Origin: Favolaschia claudopus
Lineage: Eukaryota > Basidiomycota > Agaricomycetes > Agaricales > Mycenaceae
Direction of reading: 5' to 3'
DNA length: 64,000 nt
Assembly: GCA_037176885.1 (NCBI GenBank)
Contig: JAWWNJ010000025.1
Coordinates: 806,001 to 870,000, forward strand
The position numbers were made by a program, and so were the translations under genes. This document shows positions 48,263-58,059 of the stretch, one piece after another. The notes under the pieces were generated by a model, which searched no databases, had not been told where the DNA came from, and was given only the letters and a program-made list of their open reading frames with translations. The number at the start of each line of letters is the position of its first letter. Position 1 is the stretch's first letter.

Positions 48263-49148
48263 CCGTGGATAATGATTGTGTTGCAAGTCGTCATTTCATT
48301 TTATTCTGGGATTCATGTAAATTATGTACTCGTATATTCGCCGTCGAATTACAGCGTTTGATCATAAAGTGACCTCTAGGCTCTCCGCCATACTAGTAGT
48401 GCAAGAAAGCAAAGGTCGCCAAGCACACCGACTCGTTCGGACTGCGTCGGCCGATATAACTCTAGCTCTTTCACTTTGCAGTCAACCACCACCATGAGTG
48501 TTGACGCGGTATCGATATTGCCCTCCCCTGCTTGCGGTGAAACTTGAATGAAAAACTGCTATCAACCTGCTGCTTGTGCTACTAGTGTAACGAATGGAAT
48601 CGAGTCTGATTCAGATGCTCCTTTCGAACGCGCTGCTTCAGAACCGCGAACCTCTGCCAGTGGAACCGCTTCCTGCGCCTGATCCTACCAGGGTCTTAAA
48701 GGAAACCCTGCGGCAGAAGCTACTCGATGAACACAAAGTCGATCAGACCCCGACACCCATCTCGAAGACTTGGAGTTGAAATTTGTCAAGCACGTACGAC
48801 GTCCTGCATGCTTCTCGATGGCTATCGTTTTCTATTCCTCTCCAAAGGCTTCAGACAGCTTCAGACCTTCCAACTCTTCACTGTGGTTCTCGCGCTACGT
48901 TTGTACTCCACCTTCCATTGAACCACATGGCTAGTCGAGCTCGACTTTTAGCTACCAGGAAACCACGTTTGTGCATGGTCCATGGACTGTGAGCTCAGGT
49001 GGCTCGCCAACCATCGAGAAACAGTCAGTCGGAATGCGGACCTATCGGCTCTATCTCTCATTTCCTTCAAGTTGGGTCTACATGGGCCGCCATATAAGTA
49101 TGCTGCGAATATGGTCTACTTCTGACCAGACCTGGAAGAGTCCTTTCA
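48263..49148. other. Intergenic, no firm gene
   Basis: Between GH5 copy 2 and lipase copy 2. The open frame at 48594-48779 (61 codons) is Leu/Pro-rich without support. A TATAAG at about 49094 lies 55 nt upstream of the lipase ATG and is a plausible TATA element. Confidence 0.5.
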
Positions 49149-50571
49149 ATGGCGTTCATTCCTGTCGCTGTCGCTGTCCTCACTCTCGCTTCGTTCACTT
49201 CCGCTGCACCTTCTCTGTTTGCGCGCCAGGCAATAACGACTCTCTCCCCGGCTCAGATCAGCGCGTTCAAACCCTACTCGTTCTATGCCGCTGCTGCATA
49301 CTGCTCCCCGGATTCGACATCGGCCTGGAACTGTGGCAGTTCGTGTTTCTCATATTCCTCCTGGTCAAGCGATTTTCGTGACATCTTCACGATACTCTAG
49401 CGAATTGTGAGGGCGCGAATCCCGCATTCCAGCCCATTGCGTCTGGAGGTGATGGGAACGCCGTGCAGTTTTGGTATGTCGGGGTCGACGAGAGCCTCGG
49501 AACGATCATCGTTGCCCACCAAGGGACGGATACCAGAGAAATCCTTTCTCTCATCACGGACGCGGACTTCCTCCTCGGGTCTTTGAATCCGGGCTTGTTC
49601 CCAGGTCTGAGCACTTCCATTGAGGTGCACAGAGGATTCATGCTTGAGCACCTTAAGTCGGTGAAGTGTACTTTCTCGTTCAAATGGCAGCTAACAGACT
49701 TTGGTAGGACGGCGACGGAGATCCTTGACGCTGTTTACACTGGATTGACGCAATTCGGCGTTGATAAGGTTACCCTTGTTGGTCATAGTTTGGGTGAGTT
49801 CGGCCTGTAGTTGTCGAGCGATGTTTGACGACCATGTAACAGGTGGGGCTCTGGCGCTCCTCGACTCTGTGTTCCTTCCTCTCCACCTGCCCAACGTGAC
49901 CTTTCAGACTATCGTTTATGGGATGCCTCGGGTTCGTTCTCTTCGCCTTAGATGAAAATGTGTTCGAAGTCTCCATCTTTAGGTGGGCAACGAAGCATTC
50001 GCAGCCTACGCAAGCATCGATAATACGGTGACCCATATCAACAACAAGTTCGTATTTTCTTTCGCTCCTTTCGTCAGCTTGACTGAGTAGCAATCTGTAG
50101 AGAAGACTTCGTGCCTATTCTTCCCGGCGAGTCTTTCGGGAACTTATACTGCGATAGCTAAATCCATGCGCAATAGGGATATCCTTAGGTTTCCATCATC
50201 CGACAGGCGAAATTCATATCCAGGTTCGCGACTTGGGTTCCACCGACTCGTTATTCACATGTTGACCATCGCAGGATTCTGGCTCATGGAATTCTTGCCC
50301 CGGTAAATGATCAAGCTGGGTTCGTTCGACAAGCTAAGTATATGACTTGCAGGCCAGGATAACACGGATGCTTTATGCACAACGGGTATGCGATTACTTT
50401 CCCGATTTCTTCTGTTCTTTTTACTGATATTTTTGCAGGAGATGTTGCAAACATATTCGAGGGCCACGAGGGCGACCACGATGGTACGATCTCATTGTGC
50501 ATATATTGGGCCTAATTGAACCCTCGATTTTCTGTCAAGGACCGTACGATGGGGTGCTGATGGACTGCTAG
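49149..50571 (+). CDS. Secreted class 3 lipase, copy 2
   Basis: Close paralog of the gene at 43506-44986, transcribed away from it. MAFIPVAVAVLTLASFTSAA is a signal peptide, then RQAITTLSPAQISAFKPYSF and YAAAAYCSPDSTSAWNCG. After an intron come ANPAFQPIASGGDGNAVQFW, YVGVDESLGTIIVAHQGTDT and LITDADFLLGSLNPGLFPGL. The elbow VTLVGHSLG joins GALALLDSVFLPLHLP across a short intron, then TIVYGMPRVGNEAFAAYAS. HINNK precedes EDFVPILPG with the catalytic Asp, then a GFHHPTGEIHIQ-like exon carries the catalytic His (near 50180-50215). The tail gives DNTDALCTTGDVANIFEGHE and GPYDGVLMDC at the stop. Frames and splice sites agree with copy 1. Confidence 0.87.
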
Positions 50572-51112
50572 TAGAGGATGAAGGGAATCCGACCGACTTA
50601 GATGACGCTCGTTGTAATTGTTTCAATGATTTACATTCCTTTCTCGAATGACGCTCGAAGGCGTCGAGAGCTCGTAAACCACTTCCCTTTCTTGAACGAA
50701 TTCTCTGTCGATTCTCGAAATACTTCCGCTGAGATCTAGCCGGAAGAACGGCACGGCATACCGACGATCGCGAACTGCCAAGCTAGTCCGGACATGACGG
50801 CTGTGCAGCATTCATGTCTTCAAACGCTCCGACCTCATTGCATCATGGCCGTGTGTCTCGGCCAATAATGCCCGCTTTCTGCAAGACTAACAACGTTCTT
50901 TCGCATTGAAAAAGGGGAGAAAGAAACAGAAAAAATAGCATGAAAGGACACACCGCATGAAGACCTGCATCCCCAGCTGGAGACTTGGTTACGCAATTTT
51001 CAACCGCGACGAAAGCAACGACGGCTGAATTTTTTGAATGAAACACACAGCCGCGGCGACGCCAGACAGAGTCTAATTCAAATGCTAACATCATCGCGTA
51101 ACGTTTCGCTCA
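50572..51112. other. Intergenic, promoter side of the AA7 gene
   Basis: 3' flank of lipase copy 2 and upstream region of the lectin-oxidase gene. No gene or repeat was recognised. Confidence 0.5.
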
Positions 51113-51119
51113 TATAAAT
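51113..51119 (+). promoter_or_regulatory. TATA box of the lectin-AA7 oxidase gene
   Basis: TATAAAT lies 57 nt upstream of the ATG at 51170, followed by a pyrimidine-rich stretch (TTCTCTTTCTTTCTC) typical of fungal transcription start regions. Confidence 0.6.
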
Positions 51120-51169
51120 TGGTTCGCGTCTGAGTCCCGTTCCTTCATTCTCTTTCTTTCTCTTTCACG

Positions 51170-53316
51170 ATGCCTAGTCCACTTTTATTTCTTCTCGTCT
51201 CACCTGTTTTATTGACCGTCGCCACCACCATCCAACCCAAATCCAACACCGCCAAATGTCTTACGCCTGCTTCCAACTCTGACGGTGCTGCCGTCCAAAT
51301 TCAGGACTGCGCCTCCGGTTCTGCTTCGCAAAACTGGAGTGTTTCTGGTGGGAATCTGAAGATATTCGGTAGCAAGTGCTTGGATGTTCCGGACGGTTCT
51401 ACTACGAATGGCAAGAAACTCCAGGTTCGTCGCTTTATTTTTTTGTTGACGTGAACGAGGAAAACTGAACAAAATGCGCGCGACGTACTCAGATTTGGAC
51501 CTGCGCTTCCGGCAATACGAACCAAGCGTGGACTGTCTCGGGCAATTCGATCCAATGGACCGGACATTCCCTTTGCCTCGATCTCACCGACGGCAGCTCT
51601 TCGAACGGCAATGTCGTACAAACGTGGAGTTGCACAAGCGGCCCGAACCAACAGTGGGTTGCAAACACCTCGTCAAACCCTCCTTCTGGCTTGCAGTCGA
51701 GTCTGACCGCGAGCGGTGTATCGGCCGTTTACCCCGGAGACTCGTCTTTCGCTTCTGCTTCTAAAGCTTGTCAGTCGAGTCACTCAATGTTGTTCATTCT
51801 CTCACCCACTTGCTCAGATAACTTGCGGTTCACTATCACCCCTGCTGCTGTCGCATACCCGACCAATGTCCAGCAGGTGGCCGCTGCTGTCAAAGCAGGC
51901 TCTGATAACAATATGCAAGTCGTGGCTCGCAGCGGAGGCGTATGTCTTTTGCCTTCATAACTGTGGCATGCCCCTGACGTTTTTATTGCTCAGCATTCGT
52001 ACATTGCTAATGGCCTCGGTGGAAACAGCGGCGCACTCGTTATTGACATGAGCAAGATGAAGGCCATCACTGTCCGTTCGTCGAACAACACTGCTCTCAT
52101 CGAGACGGGCAACAGGCTGGGAGATGTGGCCACCGCTCTCAACAATGCTGGAAGGGCACTCCCGCACGGAACGTGCCCCTACGTCGGTATCGGGGGTCAC
52201 TCTGGCTACGGTGGATTCGGCTTTACAAGTCGCGCATGGGGCTTGACTCTCGACACTATTAAATCTGCGACCGTGGTCCTGGCCGATGGCTCCATTAAGA
52301 CGGCGTCGTCCTCCGTTAACACGGATCTCTTTTGGGTAAGTCGCAGCCTCAATGTTGCTTTTGTTCCGGAAGCTCACTCTATTCACTTTAGGCAATTCGC
52401 GGTGCATCTCCTTCGATCGGTATTGTCACTTCCATTGAAGTTCAGACCTTCGCCGCCCCCGCTTCGGCGACTGCCTTTTTCTACAACTGGAACAATGTCG
52501 ACATCGCGACTGCGTCTAAAGCCATCTCGTCTTTGCAAATATTTGCCGCGACGAACATCCCGAAAGAGTTGGGGGTGGAACTCGTGTTTGGGGCAGGCTC
52601 TTCCAAGGGCCGTCTTTCACTTGGCTTGACTGGAGGATGGTATGGAGCTGCCACCAGCCTCAACTCCACTATCGCGCCCTACCTCAAAGATCTTCCTGCG
52701 CCTTCGTCGACGAATCTCAACCCTGGAAGCTATATCAACAGCATAAAGGTCTTCGCTGGTGATCAGCCTTTGGATACCGCGTCGGCTCCCGAAACCGCCG
52801 ACACGTTCTACACGAAATCTCTTATGACGCCGTCGGGATCTCCCATGTCCTCTGCCGCTATCACGGCGTTCGTCACCTACATGGCTAATCAGGGATTTTC
52901 GTCGGACACGGTAATTCTTATGCGTTCCACCTTGCGAATACAACTGACTCTGCTTTCAGGCGTGGTTTGTCCAGGTAGAATTGTACGGTGGAAGCAACTC
53001 CGCTATCAACGCGGTTCCCTTGGACTCCACCGCTTTCGCCAAGCGTGATACCCTCTTCACGATCCAATTCTACGCATCGTCTAGCAGCTACCAGCCCCCC
53101 TACCCTTCTGACGGGTTCTCCTTCTTGGATGGAATGGTGTCCAGCATCACATCCAACAGCCCCTCCAACTGGGCTTACGGCGCATACCTGAACTACGCCG
53201 ACGACAAGCTCACCAACGCCGCTAACCTCTACTACGGCTCCCACCTCGACCGCCTGAAGTCTATCAAAGCTTCAGTGGACCCGTCCAACACGTTCCGCAT
53301 GCCTGTGGGCGTGTAA
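51170..53316 (+). CDS. Secreted AA7-type FAD oxidase with N-terminal ricin-type lectin (CBM13) domain
   Basis: Predicted carbohydrate or oligosaccharide oxidase of the GOOX/berberine-bridge family. MPSPLLFLLVSPVLLTVATT is a signal peptide. A ricin-B/CBM13 domain follows with repeated QxW motifs: VQIQDCASGSASQNWSV, then IWTCASGNTNQAWTV, then TWSCTSGPNQQWV, about residues 20-150. The flavin domain has YPTNVQQVAAAVKAG, VVARSGGHSYIANGLGG (His for the 8-alpha-histidyl bond) and GTCPYVGIGGHSGYGGFGFT (Cys for the 6-S-cysteinyl bond), so bicovalent FAD is likely. The substrate domain includes WNNVDIATASKAISSL and SWFVQVELYGG-like sequence after the intron near 52920. The C-terminus reads NLYYGSHLDRLKSIK and DPSNTFRMPVGV. 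Introns near 51425, 51770, 51945, 52335 and 52910 restore the frame. Confidence 0.9.
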
Positions 53317-53729
53317 ACACGTTTGCCGGGACAGATGGATATGGACTTTTCGCAACACGAAACTTTCTTGTGTATACGACGCAGATGGACTCTTACTGAG
53401 CAATACTGGACTCTTGGCATCTTATTGTAGCACACGAAATAATGTAACACGCACAGAAACGACATAATACACAAAACAAATGGTGAATCTTATTGACGTT
53501 TCTGGAAGCTCAGCCGCGGTAGTCTCCAGGTCGCCACCGCCGCCAAGTGTCTTCGTAGAGTCACAATAGGACCGAATATGACCGAATATACAATTGTACG
53601 ATGATGTGAGAGCGCTAATCGCGTCGTGCCTTGAGCCGTGAGATTCTGTATCAACCGTTCTACTTTCGTCTCTTGTCTGCTTCTTCTGACACCAGCGCGC
53701 TCAACCCTTCAAATTATTCTTGGGCAATA
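53317..53729. other. Intergenic, no gene recognised
   Basis: 3' flank of the oxidase gene and 5' flank of the coiled-coil gene. Nothing repeated or coding was recognised. Confidence 0.5.
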
Positions 53730-56250
53730 ATGGACGCGGGAGACTCATTGAGACCCTCTCGCCGACCCTCCCTGCGGTCACAAGCATTCAGACCGCAAAC
53801 CGCTCCAATGGGCCCACGAACCAGAAACTTGTCCTCGCGAAACTCGACTTTGACTCCCCCACCAGCGCCGGAGCTGCTTTCTCCATCGCAACTATCGAGG
53901 GAGTCGACGGTGTCCTCCCGAGGACCGTCACCGCGATATAGCGGGCCGTCTTCAGTTGAACCGCCGCCACCGCCGCCGGATTCGAAAAACCTTGGTGCTA
54001 TTGCGGAGCGCGAATATGGAGGGCCGCCAGCGCCTGAAGCGAGCTCCCCGCCTCCACCTCATGACTCTGAGGAGGCTTCGCAGGAGATACAAGAGGTGCC
54101 AGAGGAGCCGTTGAATGTTGTGTCTGTACCGAAAGTCGCAAACCTTACGCCTCCGCCTCAAATTAAATTCGATTCGGTGCCGGTCAAGTGGAAGGGTTTA
54201 CCGTTAGAGGCGGCACTATGTGCGTGTTTATAAACCACTAGAAATGTTGACCATGTTCAAGTTTCACTCCAGGGACCTTCAATTCCAAAGAACTACAGGT
54301 CAATTCTTTCGTTGTCGGTATGTCGTTATGATCCTCACAAATTTTCTGCAGGAGCTCGTTTCGCGCGCAATCCGCGGATCCTCACGCGAATCCTTCATCC
54401 GCGTACTGTCAGTCGAGAATTTGGAGGAACGTCTGCCTGAAGAGCTCGAACGACTGAACGCGCTGAAATCTATGACACAATCCAAATGGCGTTTTAGCGT
54501 GCACCGGCGCACGATGCTCCTCCAGGCATTGCATTCACACTCTCTATCAGGGTATAACGACAAAGACGGGGCTGCCCTCGTCGCTAAACTGTCAGAGACG
54601 ACGGCCGAATGCGACCAACTTTTGGAAGATCTGCTTCAGATCGCCGATCAAGTGGCCCAAATTAACCATCTGGTGGACCAACACTGGGCAAGTGCCCTCG
54701 CTATCGCACTGCGCAAAGTATGTTGCCGCCGAGTTGTCGTTCTCCGTCTATAATTAGCTGATTGCTACCCCTTCTTTGATTCTAGTTGAACAGTAGCTAT
54801 GGTCGACGAACATCGGAACTGCTGAAATCGCGCGCCAAAGTAGCCTCGCTCGAAGCTGAGCTGAATGACGCGTGGCAGCAGGCGGAGAAACTTGCCCGGG
54901 AAATGGACGACCTAGATGCTGAAGTGAATTCTGACGCTGAAGAAGACCAAGACCTAGGCGACGCCACTCTTGACTTGGGCGACGCGGTAATTGAGGTTGC
55001 GGAGGTGATCTCATTGAATCACCGCAAGTCCCCCTCAGCCTCGTCTCAAGTGGCCTCAATTGTTTCGCTGACCCATCGCAAATCTCCCTCTGGCGCTTCC
55101 TCCTCTCGTCTGAGTATTCATCCTGTCAAGGAGACTCTCAGCCTCGATGCTGTTTCGCGTATGCACTCTGAACAGTCGGCAACGACTTCAGGAACTGAAT
55201 ACACGCGAGCGACAACACCACCCTCTCCCTCGCTGACGAAACTACCCACCCCCACTCCATCAGAGATGGAGTATCTTCTTGACCCAACGACACCGAGCAG
55301 CACATTAGGTGTTGACAATATGCTTGAAACTCCGCAACTAGAGCATCTCATCATCGGAGCCGCCCTGCCGGGCTCACCGTCGACGAATCCCTCGTCCGCC
55401 GTCGATCCTAGCCCCTCAACTGCCCACACTGACAACACGGACGCCGTGAGCATCCGCAGCACACGCAGCGTTCGAAGTACGCGGAGCGGGAAGAGTGCGC
55501 GTACAGCGCGAAGCCAGCGCACCACCGACGCGAGCCGCGTGAGCTCGGTGTCCGCCGCCCGACGGCGATCCCAGCGGACCTCCATGAGCAGCCTGCGTAT
55601 GCCAAACATCACGCGCAAACCCGCCCAGCCGCCCGTTCCTGTCCCCGCTCTCCCCCTCCCGAGCAGTCCGCGCCTGAGTCCGGGTATAGCTCCAGACCGC
55701 CGTGCGTCGACGATTGAGTCTTTCCTTGATTTTGCACCGTCGGATTCGGACGATGAGGAGGCGGAGGTGGGGACGGTGTCGGGTGTTGTTGTGGCTTCGC
55801 CTCGGCGGACGAGTATCGATGATATTGAGGTTGTTGCGCGGTCGGCGGCTATTGCGGACTTTCGTGGTACGCAGGACGATATCACGGTCATGCCTAGGCG
55901 GAGCGCGGCAGAGGCTGAGCTGGTCGCTCCTAGGCGCTCACAATTTTCGCTTGACCATCAACATCCGTTTGCGAACGAGGGTGAGTTTGAGTTCAATGTG
56001 TTCGCTGTCTCAGTGACTAACAGTTCTTGTTACAGAGCCGGTGGCCCAATCGATTCCGTCCATTTGGCTGCTGCAGGACACACCAAAGACACCCGCCGAG
56101 CGCGTCGAGTCCATGATGCGCAATCACAGCGGAACGGTGAAAATGGGATCGTTCCAGCGGCTCAAATCACTAACGAAACGCTACTCGCTGCCCTTCCCCG
56201 GTGTTGTCGCTCGGTCAAAACCCGGGCGCAATGCTACCGCTGGGACGTGA
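53730..56250 (+). CDS. Conserved hypothetical protein with coiled coils and disordered Ser/Pro-rich regions
   Basis: The ATG at 53730 (MDAGDSLRPSRRPSLRS) is preferred to an upstream in-frame one because basic/Ser-Pro-rich disordered starts are typical. A proline-rich region (VEPPPPPPDSK) precedes the best-ordered part: PVKWKGLPLEAALW, joined by an intron near 54215 to ELQELVSRAIRGSS, then LEERLPEELERLNALKSMTQ and a helical segment (LLEDLLQIADQVAQINHLVD). After the intron near 54718-54785, NSSYGRRTSELLKSRAKVAS and LEAELNDAWQQAEKLAREMD form a coiled coil. A long Ser/Arg-rich, probably phosphorylated region (TRSVRSTRSGKSARTARS) follows. The last exon (56036-56250) uses another frame, PVAQSIPSIWLLQDTPKTPA, ending in SLTKRYSLPFPG and the stop. 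I do not recognise the family; a cytoskeletal or polarity role is only a guess. Confidence 0.75.
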
Positions 56251-56337
56251 TTGAGTACGGCGCAGTTTCAGTCCTAGTCTAGTTAGTAGCTATCGATATC
56301 ATGCATACAGGAAACTTTGCTATCTTTTTTGCTAATG

Positions 56338-57650
56338 TATACTTTACAACTGTAGCCAGTACTTATTTGAATCAGCTCTCAGCGCAGGATACGTATGATA
56401 ATATAACGTTGTACAATTCCGTCCAACCAATCGCATGCAGTGGATCAAAGGGATTCACAAGTATTAGAGTAACAATGGATTATGTATTCACGCCTTTCGC
56501 GCGAGGGCGAGGGCTCCGGAGTTGCCTATAAGAGTGAAACGCGCTCCTTCTTTCCCGACTGTCGTTGCTTTTGCTTCGGCAGGCAGCCCTGCGGATCCAA
56601 GGTCGCCGGCTTTGAGTAGACTCTTCGCAAGGGTGCCAATCTGCATAGTTGTGCGTATCAGTACGGCGGCGCAATTTGCAACCAAGTCAGAGAGAAATGT
56701 ACCTTGATTCGAAGACTGGAGGAGAAGAGCGAGCCAAGGCTCGCGACGGCGCTATAAGAGGAGATGTCAGTCGAGAAGGAGACGAATGAAGATTCTGTGG
56801 ACAGGTTACTTAGCGATCGTTTCACCGATTCTGGGTTCAAGTCGATTGGTGCCCGCCAGAGCGGCGGGTCGAAATACTATGGTATCGTCGTACCCCAAAC
56901 TCGCGAGACCGTCTTCAGTAAGACCTTTACTCCTACAAACGCAGCATTCAGTTCAGCAATTTCCGAATGACGCAGAAATTTAGTATGCTCACCGTGTGTA
57001 GAGGAAATGCGATTTCGAGTCAGCCATGACGCTCTATCAATGTATTATGAATACCAATGCGGATTCAAGCAAACGTGAGCCTCAACCGTGCACATACCGA
57101 AACATACACCAATCGCTGCCTATGTCCCTCGCTCTTCGCCGCCCGTGCAGCGTCAATGACATACTTCCTATCAATACGCTCGAACGCCTCCGCGCTCCCA
57201 GAAACCTTCACCGTCGTCCCAATAGTAATGAACACCACGTCCCAATTACCCTCGCGCAACCCCGCGTCGTCGAGCTTCTCAAAATCTATCACCTTCTGCT
57301 GGAGCTTCTCTTTGCCTTGCTCGGGGAGCGCGTCAGGCGAGGTCGTCCGACGACCGAATTCGCCGACGCGCGTAAAGGTGGAGGTCGTGAGGAGTTCTTT
57401 GAGGAGCAGGCCGCCGACTTGGCCCGTTGAGCCGAGGATGAGGGCGGATTTCTGAACGGACATGAGGGATTAGCTTCGAGTTAGCTGGGCTTGGGAAATG
57501 TGATGATTGAGGTGGGCCTTTATAGCGCGAGTTGGAAGCCATGGCACATAATTGGTATGACCAGTTCGCGCCGTGTTAGGCCGTAGGTCGGGCAGGTAGG
57601 GAGGTAGCATTACGCGGCACGAAATAACAAAGATTAAGCTGCAAATCCTG
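56338..57650. repeat. Segmental duplication, left copy
   Basis: About 1.3 kb that recurs in direct orientation at roughly 61358-62670, an offset of about 5.0 kb. Identity begins at TATACTTTACAACTGTAGCC and continues through the FMP52-like gene, including introns and its promoter (CATGAGGG...TTAGCTTCGAGTTAGCTG), and fades after GGCACGAAATAA near 57625. Confidence 0.85.
56488..57463 (-). CDS. FMP52-like NAD(P)-binding protein, copy 1
   Basis: Short-chain-dehydrogenase-like protein of the FMP52/TIP30 family, placed at the mitochondrial outer membrane in yeast. MSVQKSALILGSTGQVGGLL has the GSTGQVG dinucleotide-binding motif. Then come VIDFEKLDDAGLREGNWDVV, TIGTTVKVSGSAEAFERID and YVIDAARAAKSEGHRQRLVY. 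After a short intron, GLTEDGLASLGYDDTIVFRP and AALAGTNRLEPRIGETIA follow, then a 58-bp intron joins ANAVASLGSLFSSSLRIK. A last intron leads to IGTLAKSLLKAGDLGSAGLP and the C-terminus NSGALALARKA. The splice solution works equally in the duplicate at 61522, with mostly conservative differences, supporting function in both. Length is near the family's usual 220-250 residues. Confidence 0.85.
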
Positions 57651-57767
57651 GATGTTACCAAGATGTTAGAGTTATGTGCTAGGACTGACAACAAACTTAC
57701 AAAGAACATCGATGTACGCCAAATGTACGCCGAACATCGGAGTTCATTCCCGTCGATCGGTGATAAG

Positions 57768-58059
57768 AGCTAGCTAAGTCGCTAGGAAATGTGAATCAAA
57801 TCAGTCTTTGGGAAGAGGAGCCCCGGAAACTTTGGTTTCTGGGTTCTCTGTGAGTGAGGCTTCCGGATGAGCACTAACCAGTGTCAACCGAAAGCCAAGA
57901 CTCGGGGGTGTGGTGGGTGGGCCGAGAAAGCCTTGAGGAGAGCGAAAGGAAAGAAGAGAGATGATCAGCGATCAATGATCGGCATCTTTCCTTCTCGCTC
58001 TCTTAGCTAGCCGGCTAAGTGCTCTAGCTCGCGGTGCTCGCTTTGAGCACACGCTGTCA
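57768..58059. repeat. Short form of the A-B repeat element
   Basis: 292 bp made of block A (112 bp, 57768-57879, starting AGCTAGCTAAGTCGCTAGG), a 42-bp unique linker, and block B (138 bp, 57922-58059, starting CCGAGAAAGCCTTGAGG and ending GAGCACACGCTGTCA). Both blocks recur at the two ends of the adjoining 3-kb unit. Block B can fold extensively: GAGAGCGA/TCGCTCTC arms around CGATCAATGATCG, then a palindrome TAGCCGGCTA, then a GTGCTC/GAGCAC hairpin near its 3' end. No coding capacity. Confidence 0.85.

Noticed and set aside
48594..48779. 61-codon open frame as a small gene
   Set aside because: Too short, no signal peptide or conserved pattern, and it lies in the promoter region of lipase copy 2.
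55118..55891. 257-codon minus-strand open frame
   Set aside because: It is the complement of the Ser/Arg-rich region of the coiled-coil gene; its Val/Leu/Arg-rich translation has no domain.
56041..56282. Continuation of the coiled-coil gene in the frame open to 56282
   Set aside because: The spliced alternative after PFANE, using a GTGAGT donor and TTACAG acceptor, gives a more protein-like end (WLLQDTPKTPAERVESMMR) stopping at 56250.
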